DNA of 64,000 nucleotides from Topomyia yanbarensis (taxonomy: Eukaryota; Arthropoda; Insecta; Diptera; Culicidae): NCBI RefSeq assembly GCF_030247195.1, contig NC_080672.1, forward strand, positions 9,734,001 through 9,798,000, in the 5' to 3' direction. The position numbers and the translations under genes were made by a program. The notes under the pieces are model-generated. The model was not told the DNA's origin, made no database searches, and saw only the letters and a list, made by a program, of their open reading frames with translations. Positions 46,067 to 58,623 of this stretch are shown here, in pieces; position 1 is the stretch's first letter, and every line of letters starts with the position of its first letter.

Positions 46067-46929
46067 GTGATAGCATAAAACATATAGAGATAATACAGCT
46101 GCCAGCTCTGTTTTTCTTTTCCACCAACAACTGCTCCCGACTTCGTACAATTGGTTTCCTATTCGAGCTCCAAGCTTGTACATGCTGGCAAACGAATATC
46201 ACAAAGTTAAATTAGTAACACGATGTATCCAAAATGACTGACGTCGAAATGAATTTCTCCCTATTCATAGATTCGAGTAATCTTCAGAGTATGAAGTTTT
46301 AAGCAACTATTCAGTAATATCGGAGCTTGTCGTGTCCTCGAACAATTTATTAAAAAAATTTCAAAAAAAAGCCACTATTTTTAACAAAAAAAATATTAAA
46401 AGATTTATGAAATTAATATAAAAATTTAGACGAAAAAATTAAATCGTTCAAGGATATGGCAGTTAAATTTCGAACAATTAAAAAAAAATTTTGAAATCGC
46501 CACAAAACTTTTTCAGCAAACGTAGTTTCCGCGAAGGCGTTTTTGGAAAAACATAATTTCGAAATAATCACGTTTAAAGTTTCAAGTATAAGCCACAACC
46601 CCGCAAGAGAACAAAATGGAATACACTATTAGCTTGCTCCAAACTCGCGCAGAAGCTCATCGCGGGCAACTAAAACAGTGTAAAGGATTCAGCTCGTGAT
46701 TTTTACCCGAAAAAATTGAAATACTTCCTTATTTGAACGGTTGTTTTGCACAGTATCGACTATTATGGCGATTGAAAGTTGAAATTTATTATTAGCAGTA
46801 AGTGCGTTAATAACGTTTAAACATGAGATTTTTAAAATACGTTTCCTTGGTTCAGTCTGTGCTCAATTAAATTATCCGCAAAAACAGTATTTTACTTGTA
46901 TATACGTTTTTAAATCGTGCACGGAATTT
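46067..46929. other. Unannotated interval
   Basis: AT-rich; no gene. The last ~45 bp (46885-46929) form the left copy of a direct repeat that flanks the next element. Confidence 0.45.
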
Positions 46930-48175
46930 AAAAAAAAAACCTGTTTTAATCCACCTAGCGGTGCAATTGAGCCTTTCTCATTTATACAAACTATGATTTA
47001 ATGCCTGGTTACGTTCAATAAAACATTGTGGAAATCTCTATTACATTCTTATTACACTTGATAAGCATACATAAGTGCACGACTGTTACGAACCAGATAA
47101 GCAACATGTCGACACTGACATACTTGAAACAAACAAAAATATAATATTTATAAAGCTTAATCAGCATGAGTTCAATGTTGTCTTCATGTTAACTTCATGG
47201 TGGGGAAGGGAAGGGATATAATTAGTGGAAAGGGAAGGATGCGTCGAGAATCATCTAACTTATTTTAGTGTACGGGGTGGATGAAGGGAATGCAGGAGGA
47301 AGGTTGGTCTGAGAGGAAGTAAGGCGAAGGGGTGGGAGGTTGAGAGGTGGGAGGTGAAGGAGTAGATGAAGGGTTCAACACCGTACTTCATATTATACTT
47401 TCCATTTGAGAATAGGTTAGTGAAAATTGGTTCAGTCATCACCGAAGTGGCTTCAGATCTCGCATATGCCCGGAACCCGGGACATCCGGAATTAGCGATA
47501 GTGGACAATATATTCAAATAATCATTGATTTCAATAGATCTTAAACCTATGAGGTACTACGATTGTATAAGTTCATATGAGAAATTACTAGCGAACCGCA
47601 ATAACCAACCAGTAAATCCGAAACCAAAAGTCAGAACTGAATGAAATTCAATAACAGTCATTGGGAGTATTATATCTTTCATTTGAAATCAAGTTTGTAA
47701 AAATCGGTTAAGAGTTTACTGCAAAATAGGTGCGACATTAGCTCGGCATCTTGAAGAGTTCCCCGGGGGCATCAGGATCCGTCTTAAGTGACCAATGTGA
47801 TCAAAACTACTTTGATTGGTCATTGGTGATCCAGACCCGCAAATCCAAGTAATGTTGAACTATTTGGATATGTATTAACTCATTCGGACATCATAGGGTT
47901 ACCAGTTTATATAGGAATTTGCTGTATGACCGCACTATTCAATCCGTAACTCCGGAACCGAAAGTCCGATCAACTAAAAACTCAATAGCGTCTTATGGAA
48001 GCGTTATACCGTTTATTTGAAACAAAATTTGTGTAAATCGGTTCAGCCCCCTCTGAGAAAGTTGAGTGACATTATTTGACACACACATACATACACACAC
48101 ATCGAATGGGATATGACACTCGGTTGTAAAATCGATTTTTGGAGTGATTGCATATCCTTTCTTTATATGAGAAAG
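46930..48175 (+). mobile_element. Repeat family A, complete-looking copy
   Basis: It starts CCTGTTTTAATCCACCTAGC and GCCTTTCTCAT, and ends with a (CA)-rich tract (about 48080-48100), GATATGACACTCGG and ATATGAGAAAGTC. Between are two tandem units of about 350 bp, each with a CGGAACC-type block, TTTGAAA and AAATCGGTT. It is flanked by a 45-58-bp direct repeat (ATCGTGCACGGAATTT at 46914-46929 and 48223-48238). Confidence 0.7.
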
Positions 48176-48734
48176 TCAAAAACAATATTCTACTTGTATA
48201 CATAACTTACATAGCTTTTTTAATCGTGCACGGAATTTTGAAAAACATGGTTTTCATAAAAAATGGGTTTTAAAGCTTGTTCCCCGCGCCAGTGCTATAC
48301 AAGGTTAAGCCATCGAAAAATCAGTTCAATACAGTGGCCGTCTGTTTCAAATATTGCCCAATTCGCCCTATCGTTCGTAAAGTGGAACATGTATTGAAGG
48401 GACAAAAGCAGCTTATAAGTCATCAATATTCAATTCCATCACACACGTAATGCTGTACTGATAACGTTCAAACATTGACCATGGCACCCATACAATGCAT
48501 CGTTAAGCAGGACAATGTTAAAATCATGTCTGGATGATACTACGATTGATATGCGTCTGCGTGATTACCCCCCGATCTATGTACAAAATATAGTCGCTGC
48601 TCAGGCACCAACGAATGCCTAAATAACATAACCTCTTTTTCCACGTGGGTGCGATAATGTTTAAAACGGATCTGAATGTTATTGTACCAACAGAAGATAC
48701 TATTTTCTTTGTTACCTATGTAGGTATATTTTTT
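48176..48734. other. Unannotated interval
   Basis: Begins with the right copy of the flanking direct repeat; the remainder is unique with no motif-bearing frame. Confidence 0.45.
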
Positions 48735-49012
48735 CCTTTTTTATTTCGACTATGTGCAGTCACATTTTCTTTTCTACATTTTAACGACATTCAATTAGCT
48801 AGAGATTACTGGGTAGGAAAAGTTATGAAAATTTAGACTCAAGTGAGAGCAATGATGTGAAGTATACAGTTCGGAAAACTAGAAGTGGCCTTAATACCTT
48901 AACACGGGCTTAACTTTTGTCTTCTGCTGATGGGGGTCGAGTTTAGGCAGCATATGAATCACTCAGACAGACAGACTTGTTCTTCTTTACCGTGAGAACC
49001 GTAAGTATAAAT
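48735..49012 (+). mobile_element. Solo arm related to FB2
   Basis: CATTTTAACGACATTCAATT, TAGCTAGAGATTACTGGGTA and GGGGGTCGAGTTTAGGCAGC match the FB2 left arm and spacer (31341-31560). There is no inverted partner nearby. Confidence 0.75.
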
Positions 49013-52000
49013 CCTCGACAGCAGTGTATGTGCCAACGATGTGTGGTTGAAGATCACGTTTAATGAAGTAAAAGTATTCAAATTGCAAAGCGAAAGAGCA
49101 AGCCACATTTAGTGGAAGGATGAGATCATTTTCAGGGACTCCTAATTTAGTAGCACCCAAGGACCTCGAATGGGATTAGAACGACTCTGCAACTACTCAA
49201 CACTGCCTCATATGTCACTAACATTATTATTCACCGTTGTATACCTATTTGGAAATCCACAAAAGGTATTCATTTGTGAAAAAAATTACCATCGTGCGCT
49301 CGCCACTAGAATATCTCGCAAATCGCCTATCCGGAGACTTGTTGTATTGTTGTATTTTTGCGTATGTTGGATCTCATTAAAAAAAATGGAAAACATAAAA
49401 TTCCAACTAGCGGACCATTCTCAAAACTGCTCTGAGCAGAAAAAGTGCGATGTAAACTCAGCATTGCGAATTTTCATCTGAGACACAATGATAAATTAAT
49501 TTTTATTAACCAACATTATTTAGTAAGTACATGAACCATTAAACGTTCATAAATTGGCAAAATTAAGCAACAAAAACCGATTTTCATCTAATTTTACATC
49601 TACTTAACATGGTTATGAAAGATTTTTAATTTTTCCATGTAATTAATATTCTATTAAATGCGTGCTTGCTTGAGTTAATAGTTTTTCGACGTATCTCGGT
49701 GCAAACCAATTTTAAGCTCTGGATGAAGTGATCATCTTTAAGGCTCTTTGAGAAATCAACTTTTTTATATACGATTTCTCTAACAAACAATTGAAAATTT
49801 GATGTACTTATGAAATCATCGTTTAAACTAAAATTACACTTTTGGCATGCATTTTATTAGTTATTTGAATCGTTAAATAGAAGTGATTTGTGCTTTGTTG
49901 GAGTACTTTTTGCGTAATGACTTTACCAAGACACTTTGAAAATAGGCAGAGCAACGAACTTACGAACTTATCGTATACACAAATGTTGATTAAATGTTTA
50001 TGAAAATCAGCAGATAGCTCATAAAGATTTGTAATAATCCGACGGAAAAAAATATAAATGTTAAGCATGCATTCGTCTGACCGCATCCGAGTTCCGACGG
50101 TCTTTTCGGAATCCATTTACAACATTTAATTCTACAAGAAGCAATAACCTCTTATTTTCTCAAGCCAATTTGTCAATTTCCTTCGAATTATTTTTCCTAC
50201 AAAATTTAAGAAAGTGTCTATCGAAAAGAATCCTCCCAGCCGAGTGGTTTGCCAACATCAGGACCTTCCCTACCTAAACATACAAACAGGCGAAATTTTG
50301 CTGTTTTATATACTCCGTCTGTCCATCTGTCTATCTGCGCCTTTTCGCTTCTTTTCGCGTTCGCTCTTCTTTCAGTATCATGGATCGTCGTGGTCGTAGT
50401 CACCGTCCTCGTCGTCGTCGTCATCATCATCGTGCTCATTCGTTCACTCGTTTGCTCGCTCGCTCTCCGGGACCCCATCCCGGCTGACTGGTGTGGAACA
50501 TAGCGAATACAAGCCATGCCGAGCCGCGTGGTATGTGGAAAAAGGCTCCAAACAACTCTCATACCTTCCCCTTCTTCCGGCTTCAGATGGGCAAAAGCAC
50601 GTGAGCGCCGAGATATACATATTTATTATGCAAAACGTCAAAAATTTGTGTTGATATATAACCGTATGTTGACGGTGCCAGCGAATCAACCGGTGCCCCT
50701 CCGGTACGATCCACTAGCAAATAGTAACGAGAGCTGTTTGTGCAATCAGTTGAGCTAACATAAACTAATGTATACGATTCTTTAGTGTGGACTAAGGAAT
50801 TTCCAATTGCCATCTGTGAACGTGTCTTTATGTTGACAATCGATTGAAATTCCTTGTCCATGAGAACTGGAACGCTTCATAGGCGAAGGACAAATTCGAC
50901 GAATCGATCGTTCTTAAAAACTGTCTTGAATTCATAAAAAAACACCAAACAACTTTTCTAAACTAACTCTTGTTTCTGGTCGAAAAAAGCAACATTAGCA
51001 CAGCACTTTACTGCTATTGCGGAATTTAAATACCAACACTTTTCATATCGCACAGTATCGCCTTTCACCATAACTCACCTTGTTTCGCGTTCAAGAATTC
51101 GGCTCAAGTGACAAAAACTGACGCAATTACTTTTTTCCCTCTTCAGCAGTCACACCAGAGCAGCACTTGTCTTCTAATTAACAGGCTTTCAAAAATACTC
51201 TTACATATTTTTTTCTGTCGATTGTTTACTCAGAAAAATTTTGTCTTTATGTCAACTATTCTTGCTTTATTTATTTGGTTTCAAATTGCACTGAAACACC
51301 ACTTCCAATAACAAGGTCTAACACTTTGTTTATCTCAGTGACAGTGACGTTCTCCGGCTTGCCTCGTATCACGCAGTCCTGGAGCTCATTGTCAGTGAAC
51401 TTTCGCTAGCAACAAAAACAAACGAGCTCAGTAGGTTCTCAAACCACGAACCTTCAGCGTCAAACAACGGTCACAGCATGCTACGACCGATGCTGGTTTC
51501 CGATTAGCACACCTTCAAAAATCAACACTCATTAGCGAATCGAATCACGTCCGAATGCACCATAAATTCACATTTCACACAAACATGACATTGTTCGGGA
51601 ACAACCATTTGTCATCGGTGTATACCGGCGAACTTGATACCCGCACGCCCCGCGCTTTTATCTCATTATCGGTAATTAACGACACACGGCTTCTCCGATG
51701 GCAGTGTTGTCTTTCCGTCGTCTCCGTCGTTGGGCCCGATAGAGTGCTGTGCGCGATATCGACGACTGTTCAAACAGTAATAATAAGTTGCACCAGTTCC
51801 CGTCGCACGTTTGGCCAAAGACTGGCACCTCTGTGGAATGGCCAGTAGGTGTGCCACCGCACATATGATTATGGGTGGTCACACGTTCGCTCGATTGTGT
51901 AAACCTCGTCCTGCGATATCCTTGCATGCACTTCCGATACACACTCGCTTCGCTTGACGATGGCGACGTTGATCTTGATGCACACAACACAACAACCACT

Positions 52001-53159
52001 GGTCCTTTTACATTACCACATTAACCGAGCTGCAAATGAGTCCTATACCACCTTACTTTACAGTACCAGGACACATCCGTTAGCGCTGACCTAGCATCGT
52101 TAACTGACTGCTAAGTGTTATTATGCTTCTCCAGCACGTTCCGAAAAACCCCGTTCAGTACAACACTCCACATGTGTCTCCCTGGTCACCGTCTTCGCGC
52201 GCTACCACCACCGCCTGCTTGATTATTCACGATCTCATCGTCATTTTCGGTGTATGTGCGGCGGCCACCGCTAATAATATGCCGCTCTCCACACTCTTCT
52301 CTTGTATTAGTCATTTTATAATAATAATACATAATAAAATGCGAATAAAATACTCGCTCTGCTCTGCTCTGCTCAGCTCTGTCCGAGTCTTACACCAACA
52401 GCAGCAACCCTCATTGCTGCTGCCACTGCTGCTGATATGCCCCTAATTGCACAGAGATCGAGAGTGTAGTTGTAATAATGCACACGCTCTCGAATTTTGC
52501 CACTCGCTCTCCTGCTGATCCAAACCCGGTTGCAATAACAAGCCAGCACGCGTGTATGCGTTAATGCACTCTGCTTACTCATTCATACTCATATCGGATG
52601 CACAATTTAATGTTCAATCCTTTTGCAGCGAGGCGATGTGCGCGGGTGGGAACGGGGTCACCTTTTTATATAAATTAACTTGGAAACACACGACAGAAGC
52701 CGTTCGGCCGACTTGCTTGCACCACCCCGTTTCACCTCGTTGTTTTACGATATAGGCTCAAGTCAAAGTAGGCGATTCGTTTTGCTAGTATCGAACACGG
52801 GTGGACAATGTCCAGTCCACCCGCGCACCACCTGTGCACCCACCCGCCCTGTGTTACTGGGCAGCATTAGCGCGAGTACCTAATGTGTAGTATGTAATAG
52901 TAGGCCGTTGGATTTCGTCCGTCTCTATGCTGATGGTGCCAAGTAGGGCCAGATGGATCACACACCCAGTACCTACTCACTGCAAACAGCGAAACTTTTC
53001 TGGGAGGTAGGTAGGCATAGATTATAGGCTCGTCGCTGCTAGGCCAAAGGAAGCAGAAGTGCGCGCCTTTGCGAAAAGGATTAAAGAGTTGCCAACAATA
53101 CGGGGCAGGAGTGTTTGAATTTTTATGAAAGCAAATAAATGTACGTTTACAATTTGGGG
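49013..53159. other. Long unique interval, partly GC-rich
   Basis: No transposon motifs. 50370-50500 has a GTC/ATC triplet-rich patch and 52350-52380 a CTCTG tandem. A possible minus-strand splice donor (ACAAG|GTGAGTTATGG at about 51070) would end an untranslated exon with its start in 51340-52600. Several 60-115-codon frames exist on both strands without family wording. The texture is that of a promoter/5' UTR region, but no gene can be supported. Confidence 0.4.
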
Positions 53160-53335
53160 TTTTAATAGTTGTAATAAAAGAATAAATAAATAAGTAAATA
53201 AATAAATAAATAAATAAATAAATTAACAAATAAATAAATAAGCGAAAAAACAATTAAATGAATAAATAAATATACAAATAAATAAATAAATACATAAATA
53301 AATAAATCAATAAATATATAAAAAATAAGCAACGA
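53160..53335. repeat. AATA tetranucleotide microsatellite
   Basis: Long, slightly interrupted (AATA)n run. Confidence 0.9.
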
Positions 53336-53850
53336 TTAATATATATTTAGGTTTATTTCACAAGTTCACAAAAACAAGCTTTCCTAAAAAGAATTTCGTA
53401 TGTATGTTGGCCCACTGACTACAAAAAATACGGTTGCAGTTGAAAACTGGAAAATCCAACCAGCGACGATCGTATTTTCTCTGGTTCTAAACAATGAAAT
53501 CACGTTGGAAGTAGTGCGCATTTTTCGTATAATGAAGCACTATAATGCGCACTACCTCCGACATCGTGGATTAGCACTGAATAAGAGAAAAAACGATTGT
53601 CGCTGGCGCTGGCCTCGGAAAAAATCTTGAAAGTTTGAGCGAATTCTATACATTTCTTTTCTAAGAAATGTTAAAGGAAAAATCATGGTCGGATATTCAC
53701 AAAACATCATCAATAAATTAGAAATAGCAAAATAAGGAGCCATTTTCTACCCATTGTCGGGAATTCATGTCATTATTGGTGGAAATTTAATGACAGATAG
53801 TAAGGTTATAAATGTTTCTGCTCAATACCAATTGTTATTCTTTTCCTGGA
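53336..53850. other. Interval with a family A 3' fragment
   Basis: 53611-53671 (CCTCGGAAAAAATCTTGAAA, then GAATTCTATACATTTCTTTT) matches the last ~60 bp of family A at 15108-15172. No other feature recognised. Confidence 0.6.
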
Positions 53851-54465
53851 CGGTGCACAGTGGTTTTTTCCGCCAAATCGTGCGATCTATTAATTACGCC
53901 TAAATCGTTAAATTTGGAACAATGACGTCTTCAGAGAAATTTGTTGACACTATAAGCCCTTTCATATGGCGTTGTTATTTTAATTATTAATCTCCCTAAA
54001 AGTGAGATATAATTACCAATTTTCTTACAAGTGCATATATCAAAGTTATGTCTTCGGCAAAGTTGTAGAACAAGCCTTTGCCAATAACTTTACTTAAGAC
54101 ATCAAGTCTTTATCTTTAATATCTTCGGCATTATGTCTGGTTGTTTGTGAATGATCCCTTTAAAGCCTATTCAATAATTTAACGGGAAAATGGCTGAGTT
54201 TACGTCCATAGTGTTTTCGGACTGCTCTTCAAAAATAGCAAGGTCTGTCATTTGCTGCTACGAGTTTCGTGATTAATCCTCCTAAAAGTGATATTTTTCA
54301 ACTATTTTTTAGTAAAAGAAATGATGCGCCGTTTTTGAAAAAGTTGTGTAGATTGCTTTTACGAATAGCATTGCTGAATACAAGAAGTCTCTTCTTTTAA
54401 TTCTAATGAAGTTATAGCTCGTTATTTTTGGATGACCCCCATAAATACTTTTTTAAATATCTTTT

Positions 54466-55885
54466 TGCCTTTCTCAATAGAAAGGTATTGCAATTGCTCT
54501 GAAAACCGACTTTTTAACGGAGGCCCGGAGGGCCGAGTGACATATACCATTCGATTCAGTTCGTCGAGTTCGGCAAATGTCTGTGTGTGTATGTATGTGT
54601 GTGTGTATGTATGTGTGTGTGTATGTGCGTCTGTGTGTGTGTACGCGAACACAATCTCACTCACTTTTCTCAGAGATGGATGAACCGATTTTTACAAACT
54701 TAGTCCCAAATGAAAGGTGCAACGTTCCCATAGGCTGCTATTGAATTTCTAATGGATCCGACTTCCGGTTCCGGAATTACAGGGTGATGAGTACGATCAC
54801 GCAGAAAACGTCGATTTTAAGAAATTCTGCAATGAATGTATAATGGTGAAAATTTTTCCAAAATGTGACCACAACTGCTTCGATTTGTAGTACTAGGTCA
54901 TTAACAGCCATTCAAAGTCTCTTTGGTCACATTGGCCACCATCATCGGTTCCGGAAGCCCCGGCGGAAGTATCCAAATTCAGAGTAACAGTCACATCGGT
55001 TTCTCAGAGATGGCTAGACCGATTCGACTAAACTTGACCTCAAATGAAAGGTATTGCGTCCCCGTAAATGGCTATTAAATTTTATCCCCAACCGACTTCC
55101 GGTTCCGGAGTTACGGGTTGTGGCGTGCGATCACATAGCAAATTGTGATTCAAACCGATACCCCGATGGAAGCAAAAAAGGTAAAAATTTCGCTAAAATG
55201 TCTCTCAAATAACTTAACTTTGCAGTTCTAGGTCACCGACGGCCAAACAAACTTTCGTTGACTACATTGACCACCATAGACGGTTCCGGAAGTGCCCGGG
55301 AAAAGCGGCCATCTTTCTAAATTTACGAACTCACATCAGTTTCCCTGAAATGGTTGGGCCGATTTTCACAAACTTAGTCCCAAATGATAGCTATATTATC
55401 CCCACAGATGTCTATAAAATTTCGTACGGATCGCTTATATGGGTCCGGAAATATAGACTAAATCGTCCGGTCACATATGAAATTCCCATATAAGCCGGAA
55501 CTCAAATTTTTTTTCCAAAGGGGGGACCCCATGAAATTTCAGAAATCGAATTCGTATTTTTGATGCCAAACATCTTTAAAATGCATGAAACGTCGAGATT
55601 TTATGTTATCTCGAAAAAATTTTTTTTTATAAAAATCGACTTTTTGGGACTTTGCCGATTTCGCACCTTTTTTCAGTTCAATATTACCGTGGCTGTTTTT
55701 TCTTTTTCAAAATTTTAGAACTCGAATAATGATTTATTTTCCTGTATATAGTTGTCATGTGATGTATAATAATAAAATGTAATATATGCATTTAAAAGTT
55801 TTTAATGAATATAAACAACGCACACATTCTCGTGTTTCATGATTGAGAAAGGCACAATTGCACCGCTAGGTGGATTAAAATAGGT
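54466..55885 (-). mobile_element. Repeat family A copy nested in FB5, three tandem units
   Basis: Minus-strand copy. It has CCTTTCTCAATAGAAAGG at the left, the hairpin GGCCCGGAGGGCC at about 54522, and a (GT)n microsatellite at 54577-54645. Three tandem units start TTTCTCAGAGATGG at 54666 and 55000, and TTTCCCTGAAATGG at 55340 (periods 334 and 340 bp). The end is GAGAAAGGCACAATTGCACC, GCTAGGTGGATTAAAATAGG. Confidence 0.75.
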
Positions 55886-56163
55886 TTTTATTATTATTCC
55901 TACGTGTTTCATATATCCTACGAAGTTATTTCAATCGTCAAAATACACAATTTTTATTAACGTATCTCGAGTACTTTCAGAGATATTTGATATTTTTTGA
56001 AAAACAATGGTTTCTTAAAATCATCTGTAACTCTACTGGATAGACAACGATAGACAAGTGAACTCTATTGAATTTCATATTGTTGATGTAGAATTTCTAA
56101 TTAAAATTAGAGCTGGCTGCCCGTTTTTACCCGTTCAAAAGTTACTGCTTTTCAAACTTTTGC

Positions 56164-56590
56164 TCTAGAAATAATATTAGTGTACTTTCGACTGTTAATG
56201 TGACAATTTATGATTTAGAGATCGGCGTTTCAGTCAATAAAAATCAAGAACACTCGTTGTTCTCTTTCTCCAACGTTTCGGTCCTTATTGGACCTTTTTT
56301 GTGAACGGACATCTTGATAAAATAGTGCAGTGACGCCAATCGTGGCCCAATTCAAAGTGTCTGATTTAAACGTTTATTGCGACGAGTGGGTTTAACAGCC
56401 ATACGGATAAATGATAGTATGACAGCTATATTGTTTAGCATGAACAAAACGACAACAGAACACACAAAAATTCTCGATTCCTTGAAAAAGGTCCAATAAG
56501 GACCGAAACGTTGGAGAAAGAGAACAACGAGTGTTCTTGATTTTTATTGACTGAAACGCCGATCTCTAAATCATAAATTCTAGAAATAAT
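56164..56590. mobile_element. Inverted-repeat element with Penelope-like end, 12-bp duplication
   Basis: The element 56176-56578 (403 bp) lies between TCTAGAAATAAT duplications (56164-56175 and 56579-56590). Inverted arms of about 96 bp (56205-56300 and 56484-56579) contain ATTGACTGAAACGCCGATC and the stem-loop GGTCCAATAAGGACC followed by GAAACGTTGGAG. That last phrase is typical of Penelope-like element ends, where it is part of a hammerhead ribozyme. Here the CUGAUGA core half is not present. The assignment to Penelope-like elements is an inference. Confidence 0.65.
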
Positions 56591-57033
56591 CAAATAACTT
56601 TTAAGTCGCAATAATCTCTTCTGAAAAGATATGTATCTTGATAAGACGAACAACTTTCTTGAACGTACTGAAACTTTATCTTCGATATTTAAGAAGTTAT
56701 GTTGCATAAAAGATTTTAAAGAGTCGTTCACAAACAACGGTCAATAACTTCGAGTGTACTAGAAATAGAGATTTTTGGCTTTCAGTAAAAATATTCACAA
56801 AAACAAATTCTTTGACACTTCAGAATACTTTATCATGTTTTTCATATTTTGAAAAAACTTGGATCAAATATCTCACTTCAAGAGGGATTAATCACTATAA
56901 CCATATCGTCATAATAATGGTCTTGGATCATCATAAAACATCCCAGAAGGCATTTTTGCTGTAAGCTTTACCGTTTTCGCGTGAATAATTTTTCGCACGA
57001 TTTTGGCGAAAAAAAACACTGTGCGGTGGTCAG

Positions 57034-57813
57034 CTATTTTCGTCCGCGTCCCTTATCACTTATTTTTATAAAGTGATTCATCAGCAGTGCTATCTTTGAA
57101 AGTGAACCACCTCGGCTATACAACTATTTATTTCCGATCTTATTTTAATACAAATAATTAAGCAGCCTTCCTTTCGTTATATTCTGTCGCATGTAATTTT
57201 AAATTTTCTTTGACTTGAAGGCATTGTAAGGGAACACGTATCCGCTGGTTGATGCCAATCGAGCTGATATTTCTTATAGACTGAACAAACTAATTTATTT
57301 GTTAGTTTAGTGTTTATTTGACCAACTAGGAAACTAATCCAATGGGAATACGCGTGGGGAATACGCATGTTCTTGTCTGAGTAAATGATAACTTTTGAAT
57401 TATGAATGAGGATTGGAAATTGACAGGTAGCAAGAAGAATTCAAAACCAGCCAACAATTTTCGGCAGTCATATCAGCACGAAGGACAAATGTTTATTATC
57501 GCATTCATTGGTTAGTCAGTCAATAAATGATATCAATTGTTCTTATTGTATTGAATACTTGCCCATTTTTTGAAGTAGTACAAGCACCATACTACTGTCA
57601 CGTTAACCATATTTCTTCATGATTATAAAAATATTGTAGTTAGTCGTTTCAGGTATTTCGGTAGTATTTAAAATGTGCCTTAGATAGAATAACAACGCGC
57701 ACGAATACATACATTAATAATAATACCAAAACGCACGCACCTTAAATAATGCCTGTATTGCCAGAATGAAGAAGCAAGAAATAATAAAACCGTTTACCAG
57801 CCGTGTGATTCAA
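57034..57813. other. Unannotated interval
   Basis: AT-rich; no recognised gene or repeat. Confidence 0.45.
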
Positions 57814-58623
57814 TTAAGGGGTTACATATGTTGAGGTCGGCCAAAAAATCGAAATTTTTTATTCTTTTATCGTAAAGTTCAGGATCTTAAGAATGTTATC
57901 TCCAATTTTTATTGAGATCGGAGCAGTACACACTTAAAAATATTTACATCTCACAAGATGCACATAAAAGGAGCGTCATAATTCACTTGATTTTAATTTG
58001 TCAAAACATGTAAAATTCCATTATTAGACAGCAAAATACATCGCAATGTTGTTTACGCCGAATGTAATTTTCATTTTTTCAAAGTGTGTAGACGCAAAGT
58101 TATAGCGTTTTTTATGTTGCTCCCGCACGGACGCGTGGCTTATACGTGAAACTTTAATCGCGATTATCTCGGAAGTTTTCAACCGATCTCAAAACTTGTT
58201 TTAGCTTGTTCGTAAGTCAACTGCCGTGTCCTTGAGCGATTCCATATTTTAGTCAAAATTTGCCCATTAATGTTATGAATTTTTAAGATGTTTTTTAGGT
58301 AAAAATGGTGTTTTTTAATTGAAAAATTGTCCCCGTTTCCAAAACCAACCAATTTTTTTAAGGAATTGTTCAAGGACACCACAGGTACATATATTGATGA
58401 ATTTATTTTAGTATTATGCTTTCAGTTGAGCTGTTGGACTGGAATCGTAGTCACGGCAAACCTCTTTTTAAAAAAAACGCGTTTTGCGTAAATTTCTATA
58501 ACTTCGACAATTATTAATATTTTTAGACGTATAACAAGTATTTCCTAGACTTATGGCTGCATAACATTAAAAACATTCAAACTTTTCCCTTTTTTACGCA
58601 TATCAACATATATAACCCCTTAA
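57814..58623. mobile_element. TTAA-flanked MITE (piggyBac-like ends)
   Basis: TTAA at 57814-57817 and 58620-58623 flank inverted ends GGGGTTACATATGTTGA and, reverse-complemented, GGGGTTATATATGTTGA (16 of 17 match). There is no coding frame. TTAA duplications suggest mobilisation by a piggyBac-type transposase. Confidence 0.85.

Larger units (their letters stand above)
53851..57033. mobile_element. Foldback element FB5 with nested insertions
   Basis: The ends GGTGCACAGTGGTTTTTTCC then GCCAAATCGTGCGA (left) and, reverse-complemented, CCACCGCACAGTG then CGCCAAAATCGTGCGA (right) are inverted. Subterminal sequence is only weakly matched, so this is an old copy. The core motif occurs at 53990-54007, in variant form at 54276-54290, and inverted at 56870-56890. 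Two later insertions lie inside (54466-55885 and 56176-56578). Confidence 0.7.

Noticed and set aside
52123..52446. Plus-strand 107-codon frame as a gene
   Set aside because: Low-complexity C-terminus, no recognisable domain, no splice or promoter support.
53160..53335. CRISPR-like or minisatellite array
   Set aside because: It is a simple tetranucleotide repeat without spacers.
56484..56510. A functional hammerhead ribozyme
   Set aside because: Only stem II and GAAAC are present; the CUGAUGA half of the core is missing in both arms.
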